15,091 bases of DNA, from the NCBI GenBank assembly GCA_031411695.1, contig JANOBO010000101.1:1-15091 (forward strand), in the 5' to 3' direction. Each line of letters begins with the position of its first letter. Position 1 is the stretch's first letter. The DNA is from JAIBCL01 sp031411695 (GTDB taxonomy: Bacteria; Verrucomicrobiota; Verrucomicrobiia; Verrucomicrobiales; Verrucomicrobiaceae). The notes under the pieces are model-generated. The model had not been told where the DNA came from and did no database searches. It worked only from the letters and a program-made list of their open reading frames with translations. Of this stretch, positions 7,934 through 13,854 are shown piece after piece. The position numbers and the translations under genes were made by a program.

Positions 7934-8000
7934 CCGCGACGGGCTCGCCCGCAGCGCTTGCGCCTCGCGCGGAATCGTTGTAGCGGGGCGGCACATTGCC
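7934..8000. other. GC-rich intergenic region with small hairpins
   Basis: These 67 bases lie between the DUF1501 stop and the first glycosyltransferase. CGGG/CCCG around a CTCG loop (7940-7951) and GCGC/GCGC (7953-7962) are self-complementary, and CCGCG (7934-7938) can pair with CGCGG (7968-7972). The start GTAGCCG (7930-7936, including the stop codon) and the GGCGAGCCCG present on the minus strand (7941-7950) echo the repeat unit at 10841-10865. It may end the upstream transcript, but there is no T-run. No clear promoter was found for the glycosyltransferases. Confidence 0.35.
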
Positions 8001-9179
8001 TTGAACTCGAAGCCCGTCGTCGCCAGCTACTGCAACACTTTTCTCAAACCGGAGATGCTCCACATCTACCGGCAGATCACGGGCCTGCGACGCTGGGAGA
8101 CATTCGTCATCACGCGGGAGCGACAGTGCGAGGACGTTTTCCCGATGCCGCCGGGCGGCGTGGAGATCACGCAAAAGCCGCGCAGCCATTTCCTCCGCCG
8201 CTTCTGGCTGAAGTACATCCGGCGCGAGCCGCCGATCGTTTATCGAGGTGAATACGGTGTGCTGGCCAGTTTGCTGGAGCGCCGGCAGGCGGATGTGATG
8301 CACGTTTACTTCGGGCATACGGGCGTGCATCTGCTGCCTTTCCTGAAACGATGGCCACGCCCGAGCATCGTTTCGTTTCACGGCATGGACGTGCAGACGC
8401 GCGAGCACGACCCCGCGTATGAAGTCCGGCTGCGCGAGCTGTTGCAGACCACGACGCTGGTGCTGGCGCGCTCGTTTTCATTGCAGGAGCGATTGCTCGC
8501 GCTCGGGTGTCCGAAGGAAAAACTGCGCATCAATCGCACTGGCATTCCGCTGGATCAGTTCCCTTTCATCGAGCGGGAAGACACTGGCGCGGGCCAGCCG
8601 GGCCAGGCACCTTTTCATTTCGTGCAGGCCTGCCGCCTGATCGAGAAGAAGGGGCTCGACGATGCGATCCACGCCTTCGCACGCTTCGCAAAAGGCAATC
8701 CGCAGGCGAGGTTCACCATCGCGGGCGAGGGGCCGCTGCTCGGCGTGCTGGAGAAATTGCGCGATGATCTCGGTCTCACCCGTCAGGTCATCTTCACCGG
8801 TTTTCTCAAGGGCGATGACTTGTGCCGGCTCTACCACCAGGCGCACATCTTCATTCATCCCAGCAGGCTCACTTCCGATAACAGTCAGGAGGGCATCCCG
8901 AACTCCATGCTCGAGGCGATGGCGACCGGGCTGCCCGTCATCGCGACGCGCCACGGCGGCATTCCCGAGGCCGTGCGTGACGGTGTGACGGGCATCCTCG
9001 TTGCCGAGCGAGACCGGGACGGGCTGCATGATGCGATGCAGCGCATGACCAGCGAGGCAGGCCTGCGGTCACAGATGGGCCGTGCCGCCGCAGAGGACAT
9101 CAGAGAAAGCTTTGAATCCACAGCTCAGATTGCTAGGCTCGAAGAAATCTATTTCGAAGCCGTCGCACGCCATGCCTGA
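8001..9179 (+). CDS. GT4-type glycosyltransferase (first of tandem pair)
   Basis: The protein has 392 residues and the GT-B architecture of family GT4. The C-terminal donor-binding half is clear: IAGEGPLLGVLEKL near 239-252, VIFTGFLKGDDL near 263-274, then HIFIHPS and the E-x7-E motif with E297 and E305 (EGIPNSMLEAM). GLPVIATRHGGIPEAV and GVTGILVAERD follow. The D-x-QEG-style loop recalls WcaL/AmsK-like exopolysaccharide enzymes, so a role in capsule, exopolysaccharide or surface glycan synthesis is likely; donor and acceptor sugars cannot be told. The start is a TTG at 8001. It is preferred because homology to the next protein extends upstream of the first ATG (Met of KPEMLHIYRQ), and a G-rich GGGGCGG lies about 10 bases before it. 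It overlaps the paralogue downstream by 8 bases. Confidence 0.92.
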   Translation: MNSKPVVASYCNTFLKPEMLHIYRQITGLRRWETFVITRERQCEDVFPMPPGGVEITQKPRSHFLRRFWLKYIRREPPIVYRGEYGVLASLLERRQADVMHVYFGHTGVHLLPFLKRWPRPSIVSFHGMDVQTREHDPAYEVRLRELLQTTTLVLARSFSLQERLLALGCPKEKLRINRTGIPLDQFPFIEREDTGAGQPGQAPFHFVQACRLIEKKGLDDAIHAFARFAKGNPQARFTIAGEGPLLGVLEKLRDDLGLTRQVIFTGFLKGDDLCRLYHQAHIFIHPSRLTSDNSQEGIPNSMLEAMATGLPVIATRHGGIPEAVRDGVTGILVAERDRDGLHDAMQRMTSEAGLRSQMGRAAAEDIRESFESTAQIARLEEIYFEAVARHA

Positions 9180-10410
9180 TCCAGACACATCGTCCGCTGA
9201 TTCTCTCCCGCATGTGGTCAGCCTGTGCGGCACTTATTTGAAACCGGAGATGCAGAGCATCTACCGCCAGATCACGGGGCTGCGGCGTGTGCGCACCACG
9301 GTTTACGCGCAATGGCTGGAGAACGAGGCGCAGTTTCCCTTCAGCCCGGTCCGCCTGCTGAAAAAGCAGCACCATCGGCCGAAGGGAAATTTTCTCCTCC
9401 GGTTTTGGTACAAGCACGTGATCAAGAAGTGGCCGCCGCCGCGCGCGATCAACAAGCTCATCGGCCCGTGCCATCCGTGGGATCTCGTCGATCTCCTCGA
9501 GCAGGACCGGCCAGACCTCGTGCACGTCTATTATGGTCACAAGGCCGTGGGCTTCCTGCCGATGCTGCACGAGTGGGGCGGTCCGTGGATCGTGTCGTTT
9601 CACGGCGTGGATGTGGCGAAGCATCTGGAGGAGAAGGACTACCTCAAGAAGCTGCGATGGGTCTTCGCCCAGGCGCGGCTGGTGCTGGCGCGCAGCGAGT
9701 CTTTGCTGCAACGGCTGGCCGATCTCGGCTGTCCGCCGGAGAAGCTCCGCCTGAACCGCACGCCGATTCCGATGGAGCACCTCGAGCCTGCTGCGCGCGA
9801 GGCTCCGGCTGATGGTCACTGGCGCTTTCTTCAGGCGTGCAGGCTCATTCCGAAAAAAGGCATCCTCACCGCGCTCGACGCGATGGACAGCGTGATCACG
9901 CTGCTGCCCGGCGCGAAGTACATCGTTTGTGGCGAAGGGCCGATGACGGAGCAGATCCGGAAGTTCGTGGACGAGAAGTCACTCAACCGTCACGTCGAGC
10001 TGCGCGGCTGGTTGTCGCAGGAGGACCTCGGGCGCGAGATGCGTCAGGCGCATTTGTTTTTGCATCCAAGCGAGCAGACGCCGGACAACGACCAGGAGGG
10101 CGTGCCGAACTCGATGCTTGAGGCGATGGCCGCAGGCCTGCCCGTCATCGCCACAAAACATGGCGGAATCCCCGAGGCTGTCACGGATGGGCACGACGGC
10201 TTTCTCGTGCCGGAGCGTGACGCGGCCGCGCTGAACAACGCGATCATCAGGCTGGCGCACAATCCCGCGCTCTACGCGCAGATGTCGCGGAACGCCGCTC
10301 AGTCCGCGCGCGAGAAGTTCGGCGCGGAGCAACAGCTCGCGAATCTCGAAGACTTGTACCTTGAGGCGATGCGTCCCGGTGTCGGAGACGAGCAGGAGGC
10401 CGTCGCGTGA
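9172..10410 (+). CDS. GT4-type glycosyltransferase (second of tandem pair)
   Basis: The protein has 412 residues and is a clear paralogue of the preceding enzyme. Shared blocks include KPEM..IYRQITGLRR, HVYYGHKAVGFLP, WIVSFHGVDV, LVLARS, EKLRLNRTPIP, FLQACRLIPKKG and the E-x7-E motif with E309 and E317 (EGVPNSMLEAM). The first half carries extra residues between the two conserved blocks (around INKLIGPCHPWDLVDLL), which may change acceptor choice. The ATG at 9172 was chosen over the open frame further upstream because it overlaps the preceding stop by 8 bases and aligns with the paralogue's N-terminus. It probably adds another sugar in the same surface polysaccharide. The next gene begins inside its stop codon, indicating translational coupling through the AGGAGG located near its end. 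Confidence 0.93.
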   Translation: MPDPDTSSADSLPHVVSLCGTYLKPEMQSIYRQITGLRRVRTTVYAQWLENEAQFPFSPVRLLKKQHHRPKGNFLLRFWYKHVIKKWPPPRAINKLIGPCHPWDLVDLLEQDRPDLVHVYYGHKAVGFLPMLHEWGGPWIVSFHGVDVAKHLEEKDYLKKLRWVFAQARLVLARSESLLQRLADLGCPPEKLRLNRTPIPMEHLEPAAREAPADGHWRFLQACRLIPKKGILTALDAMDSVITLLPGAKYIVCGEGPMTEQIRKFVDEKSLNRHVELRGWLSQEDLGREMRQAHLFLHPSEQTPDNDQEGVPNSMLEAMAAGLPVIATKHGGIPEAVTDGHDGFLVPERDAAALNNAIIRLAHNPALYAQMSRNAAQSAREKFGAEQQLANLEDLYLEAMRPGVGDEQEAVA

Positions 10411-10844
10411 GAACTGCGGTGGCGCTTTGTCTCGTGGTCAGCCTTGGCGTTGCCGCTTGCTCTCGCGAGTCGTCGTCCGTCCGTGCCATCACCTCGCCGC
10501 CTGACACCAAACTTCCGGCAGCGTGCCGTGAAGTTTCTCCGGACGAGGCCGAGGCGTTGATCAAAACGAAGCCCGCTTTGGTCCTGCTCGACATGCGGGT
10601 CGAAACCGAGTGGGGCGCCGAGGGGCACATCTCCGGCGCGCAATTGACGAACTTTTTTCGCGCCGGCCTGCGCGAGCATCTCGCCACGATGCCGCGCGAA
10701 AAGCCGCACTTGGTTTATTGCGCGCTCGGCGAGCGCTCACGGCAGACCGCCGCGATGATGGGAGAGCTGGGCTTCAAGGAAATTTACGTCCTCGCCGGTG
10801 GGCTCAACGCCTGGAAAGCCGCTGCGAAGCCCGTCGTGAAGTAG
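10407..10844 (+). CDS. Rhodanese-like lipoprotein
   Basis: The protein has 145 residues. A short hydrophobic leader ends in a lipobox, V15-A16-A17-C18, so it is predicted to be lipid-anchored on the periplasmic side. The rest is a single rhodanese domain: VLLDMRVETEWGAEGHISGAQ near 59-79, the active-site loop C105-A-L-G-E-R-S at 105-111, and VLAGGLNAWKAA near 128-139. Rhodaneses carry sulfur on the loop cysteine; the physiological acceptor is unknown. The GTG start overlaps the glycosyltransferase stop as GTGA, with a strong AGGAGG about 7 bases upstream, so this start is secure. Its presence in a glycosyltransferase unit is unusual, and a direct role in glycan synthesis is not implied by the sequence. 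The TAG stop is part of a hairpin-forming repeat unit. Confidence 0.92.
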   Translation: MRTAVALCLVVSLGVAACSRESSSVRAITSPPDTKLPAACREVSPDEAEALIKTKPALVLLDMRVETEWGAEGHISGAQLTNFFRAGLREHLATMPREKPHLVYCALGERSRQTAAMMGELGFKEIYVLAGGLNAWKAAAKPVVK

Positions 10845-10865
10845 GCGAGCCCGGACGGACTCGCC
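10841..10865. terminator. Hairpin between convergent genes, repeat-family copy
   Basis: GGCGAG (10844-10849) pairs with CTCGCC (10860-10865). Inside, CCG and CGG extend the stem after one C-A mismatch. The stem lies between the rhodanese stop (TAG, 10842-10844) and the cyclotransferase stop at 10872, where a two-way terminator is expected. No T-run is present. The first ten bases, GTAGGCGAGC, are identical to 2362-2371 in the spacer palindrome, and the GCGAG-10 bases-CTCGC layout is the same, so this is probably a single copy of the same repeat. Confidence 0.55.
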
Positions 10866-10871
10866 AACGCC

Positions 10872-11276
10872 TTACCAGATATTGCCCGCATCGGGCAGCC
10901 CGTCCACGCCGCGAAGGCACACGTAGCCTTCGACGGAGCCGTCGTCGAACGGCGCGAGCAGCGTGATGTGCGTGCGCTCGTATTCTCCGCCGGCGATGTC
11001 TTCGAGCACATCGAGATCATGCAGGCACGCATCGTCCACATCCCACACTTCGCCTTCGACTGAAACGCCATGTTGCTCCGCGCGCACCATGCCAGGGTAA
11101 CCGCCGAGATCGTGGAGGCGATACTCCTGCCGTGTGGAGGCAACACTCACGAATCGCTGCCCGCGCAGATGGCCGTGATTGGGCTGCCCGCGCTTTAGCG
11201 TGCCGTAAACAAAGATCCGCGTCAGCCTTTGCGCCTCCGCACTTGGGCCCAATTCCTGGCAGCTCGCTGAGTTCAA
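10872..11276 (-). CDS. Gamma-glutamylcyclotransferase-like (AIG2/GGCT) protein
   Basis: The protein has 134 residues from the start chosen here. The signature F-V-Y-G-T-L-K-R-G at 22-30 is that of the gamma-glutamylcyclotransferase/AIG2-like fold, which binds the gamma-glutamyl group in the YGTL loop. VEGEVWDVDD near 74-83 and LDVLEDI near 88-94 are also conserved; E92 is the probable general acid/base. The family releases 5-oxoproline from gamma-glutamyl compounds, but the exact substrate of small bacterial members is uncertain. An ATG at 11318 is possible but overlaps the ligase gene by 46 bases. A TTG at 11276 is preferred because it overlaps the ligase stop as TTGA and has GGAGGA about 9 bases upstream. 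The gene is the last of the exosortase-ligase unit. Confidence 0.87.
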   Translation of the reverse strand: MNSASCQELGPSAEAQRLTRIFVYGTLKRGQPNHGHLRGQRFVSVASTRQEYRLHDLGGYPGMVRAEQHGVSVEGEVWDVDDACLHDLDVLEDIAGGEYERTHITLLAPFDDGSVEGYVCLRGVDGLPDAGNIW

Positions 11277-11977
11277 TGTTGGCCATCCTCCGGCGTATCC
11301 TCGCGCTCCAGCAGCCATGACTCCGCGCCGTAGCGTCTCGTTGCCAGCTCGCGCGCTCGTGTTTCCACCGCCTCGGTCAAGTCGCTGTGTTCGCTGACTT
11401 TAGCGGCAAGGCTTGCGCTCCAGCTTCGCCAAAAATCATCATCCACCATCACGCCCTGCACGCTGCCTTGATGGAGAAAGCCGATGCGCGATCTCCGCTG
11501 GCCTGCACCAGCGATTTTCTCCGCGCCTCTCACGATGTCATGCACGGCGGGTGCCTCGAAACAAAAGGGCTTGTCGATGACATCATCGGCGACGGCCAGA
11601 CGACAACCGCTGAAGCCCACGCGCACGAGCGCCTCTGCAAGCGAGCGGTGGAGGAGCTGATAGCTCTCGACAGGCCGCGTCAGCGCCCACGGCGAGCTCG
11701 CGGGGACGATGACGGAATAGGTGTGGTCCGCGTCGTGATACACCACGCCTCCGCCAGTCCAGCGCCGTGTGACCGGCCATCCTTCGGGGAGAGATGGCTG
11801 CAGGCTCTCAAGCTTTTGCGCATAGCCGATTGTCACCGATGGCTCCGTCCACGAGTACACGCGCAGCACCGGCAGCGGCGTGAGTTCCAGCAGAGCCTGG
11901 TCCAGCGCCATGTTCCAAGCGCCGCAGCGGGAGACGGGGTCGGGGAAAAAAATGAGCCGGTCGAAAAGGGCGTCCAC
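11273..11977 (-). CDS. Lipoate-protein ligase A family protein
   Basis: The protein has 234 residues of the biotin/lipoate ligase fold (BPL/LplA/LipB). The key block V-T-R-R-W-T-G-G-G-V-V-Y-H-D at 69-82 is the lipoyl-binding loop RRxxGGGxVxHD, and EKIAGAGQRR at 153-162 provides the conserved lysine K154. LHQGSVQG at 168-175 fits the following strand. The protein is shorter than E. coli LplA and lacks its C-terminal accessory domain. It may therefore be a lipoate or octanoate transferase (LplA2/LipM-like) or a relative of unknown acyl substrate. The start is GTG at 11977, 16 bases after the exosortase stop, without an obvious Shine-Dalgarno. No membrane segment was seen, so it is cytoplasmic. 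Why it sits behind an exosortase gene is not explained by the sequence. Confidence 0.88.
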   Translation of the reverse strand: MDALFDRLIFFPDPVSRCGAWNMALDQALLELTPLPVLRVYSWTEPSVTIGYAQKLESLQPSLPEGWPVTRRWTGGGVVYHDADHTYSVIVPASSPWALTRPVESYQLLHRSLAEALVRVGFSGCRLAVADDVIDKPFCFEAPAVHDIVRGAEKIAGAGQRRSRIGFLHQGSVQGVMVDDDFWRSWSASLAAKVSEHSDLTEAVETRARELATRRYGAESWLLEREDTPEDGQH

Positions 11978-11993
11978 GCAGTGCCGGCCGGTT

Positions 11994-13760
11994 TTATTTG
12001 CCGCTGGGCTTCATGAAGTCAGCGGAGATCCTGCCGCTGAACTCGCGCAGTTCCTCGAGTGCCGCCACCTCGAGCATGGGATCCATCGCGCCGATTTCAG
12101 AATCGGGAAGGGGAACGAAGAACGACGCCATCGCCCACCGATGGGTGAGGTTTTTTAAAACGCCGTCGAGGTAGCTGATGCGGATGTGGTCGTAGTAGTC
12201 CGCGCTCGTCGTGCCGTCCGAGCCGATGTACCAGTAAACATTCAGCGCGCGCATCCGGCGGCGTTGTCCGGGGGCTGGCTCAAAGTCGCGAAACATGCGC
12301 AGCAGCGTCGCCTCGATGGTGCGCCCGTCAGCCAGCTTGATGGGCACAGGTGAGCGGTCGGTGATGCTCCAGCCTTGTCCCGGAAGGCACACCTCCGGGC
12401 GGTGCAGCGTGCGTTTGCCCAGGCCGCTTTGAATCACGGTCGCCACGACCATCCGATGGTCACTGGAGAGGTATTGATTCCGCACCAGGTCCACGCCGGG
12501 ATCCAAGATGTTCCGCTCGATGGCGGTCATGTCCTGTGAGATGCCCTGGTAGTTCCCCACCTGGAGCGGCAGCCGCATCTCCACGCCTGGAGCGGCCACC
12601 GTGGGATTCACATTCGTCGCCGCGCACAGGCCCATGCCCGCGACGGCGAGGACAAGGCTCACCACTGACATGACCACGATGCGCTGCGGAGTTTCCACGC
12701 CGCCCGTCACAGGCGACTGATTTTTCGCCACGCGTTTCTTGAGATTCTTCAAGGTCTTCCAGTGGCTTTTCTCCAGCAGGCTGCAAAGCCCAAACATGCC
12801 CGCCAGCGCCACGGCAAAGACAGCGTATCCCGCCAGCGAGTGATATACGCTCATCTCCTGGTGGCCTTCGCCGAGATTACGCCCGACAGCGAACTCCGTG
12901 CCGAACCACATCGAGCCGATGGCCAGCAGCACCATGCGCACGACATTGCCCATCACCGCCAGCGGGATGGCGCTGGCGAACAGCACAAGCCGCGGCCCCG
13001 TGCGCTTCAGCGAGAGGTAGCCGTAGAGCGCGCTCACCATCAGCAGCGAGTAAAGGGAGCGCACCCCGCTGCATGGCTCCTCGACATCCAGCCTGAACAC
13101 ATCTCCCTGCCGAAATCCCCGCGCAGCGTCTGCGGCGCTGCTCAGCGCTGTGCCTTCGCGCACCACATCGATGCCGATGAGGTGCAGGAGTTCGCCCGAG
13201 AAGCCGGCCGTCATCAGGCGCAGCTTCATCACCACGCGCTCCTCGATGGGAAACATCGGCCACATGAAGGCGAGGAAGAGCCACGGGAAAAACAGCGCGC
13301 GCATCCAGCGCCAGCCGCCGAGCAGCACGACGAGACCTGCGATCAGAATCTGCGCGGCGATGAAGCCCGCGTAGCCGGTGTCCGCCTTGTACCCCACCCA
13401 GTAGAAAAACAGGCCCACAGCCGAGATCGCCGCGCCAGCCCATTCGCCATGCAGCGGCAGTTTGCGCAGCTCTTCACGGCGGAGATGGATCAGAATTCCC
13501 ACGATCAACGGCACCACATAGCAAAACATCCACTCGCCGTTGAAGCTCTCCCCCACGGTGCGAAACCAGCCCCACATCACACTGCTGCGCCCGTCATAGT
13601 ACCAGTGTTGGTAGGGCCAGATGAAAAACAGCATCATCAACGCCAGCGCACCGCAGCCCACGGGCACCCATTTGATCCAGGTGGCGGCACCTCCCGCAGG
13701 CCGGGCCATGATATGCGCCGGCTGCACTGTGGCTGGGTTGGCGTTGGCTGGATCGCTCAT
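11994..13760 (-). CDS. Exosortase with fused EpsI-type C-terminal domain
   Basis: The protein has 588 residues. Residues 30-330 contain about eight hydrophobic segments with the exosortase catalytic triad: C230 in EEPCSGVRSL, R275 in GNVVRM and H307 in YHSLAG. Exosortases are inner-membrane cysteine transpeptidase-like enzymes that recognise PEP-CTERM-type tails and process exported proteins, often in species making exopolysaccharide. A further membrane segment at about 361-381 leads into an EpsI/DUF3485 domain (about 390-550) with LQVGNYQGISQDM at 399-411 and HRPEVCLPGQGW at 453-464. In many genomes EpsI is a separate gene, so this is a natural fusion. The ATG at 13760 was chosen because upstream extension would run antisense through the divergent gene; no Shine-Dalgarno is evident. 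No PEP-CTERM-like substrate is encoded in the window. The subtype (XrtA, XrtC or other) was not assigned. Confidence 0.92.
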   Translation of the reverse strand: MSDPANANPATVQPAHIMARPAGGAATWIKWVPVGCGALALMMLFFIWPYQHWYYDGRSSVMWGWFRTVGESFNGEWMFCYVVPLIVGILIHLRREELRKLPLHGEWAGAAISAVGLFFYWVGYKADTGYAGFIAAQILIAGLVVLLGGWRWMRALFFPWLFLAFMWPMFPIEERVVMKLRLMTAGFSGELLHLIGIDVVREGTALSSAADAARGFRQGDVFRLDVEEPCSGVRSLYSLLMVSALYGYLSLKRTGPRLVLFASAIPLAVMGNVVRMVLLAIGSMWFGTEFAVGRNLGEGHQEMSVYHSLAGYAVFAVALAGMFGLCSLLEKSHWKTLKNLKKRVAKNQSPVTGGVETPQRIVVMSVVSLVLAVAGMGLCAATNVNPTVAAPGVEMRLPLQVGNYQGISQDMTAIERNILDPGVDLVRNQYLSSDHRMVVATVIQSGLGKRTLHRPEVCLPGQGWSITDRSPVPIKLADGRTIEATLLRMFRDFEPAPGQRRRMRALNVYWYIGSDGTTSADYYDHIRISYLDGVLKNLTHRWAMASFFVPLPDSEIGAMDPMLEVAALEELREFSGRISADFMKPSGK

Positions 13761-13854
13761 TCGAGTATGGATGTCGCGCGGCGCGCGCTGTTCATTCTGC
13801 CGTCGTTTCTTTCCTCTCGCAACCCGGATCAACCAGCCTATTAGTCGCCCGCAA
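13761..13854. promoter_or_regulatory. Divergent spacer, exosortase / membrane protein
   Basis: These 94 bases separate two divergent starts and should hold both promoters. A TATTAG at 13839-13844 is a possible -10 box for the rightward gene, but it lies only ten bases before the ATG, which would imply a nearly leaderless message. No matching -35 box, no Shine-Dalgarno and no clear palindromic operator were found. Confidence 0.25.

Noticed and set aside
9082..9171. Upstream extension of the second glycosyltransferase to position 9082
   Set aside because: It would overlap the first glycosyltransferase by almost 100 bases, and the N-terminus of the paralogue aligns with a start at 9172.
12762..13844. 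360-codon frame on the plus strand
   Set aside because: It is antisense to the exosortase with its complete catalytic triad; the translation is rich in His, Arg and Gln with no domain.
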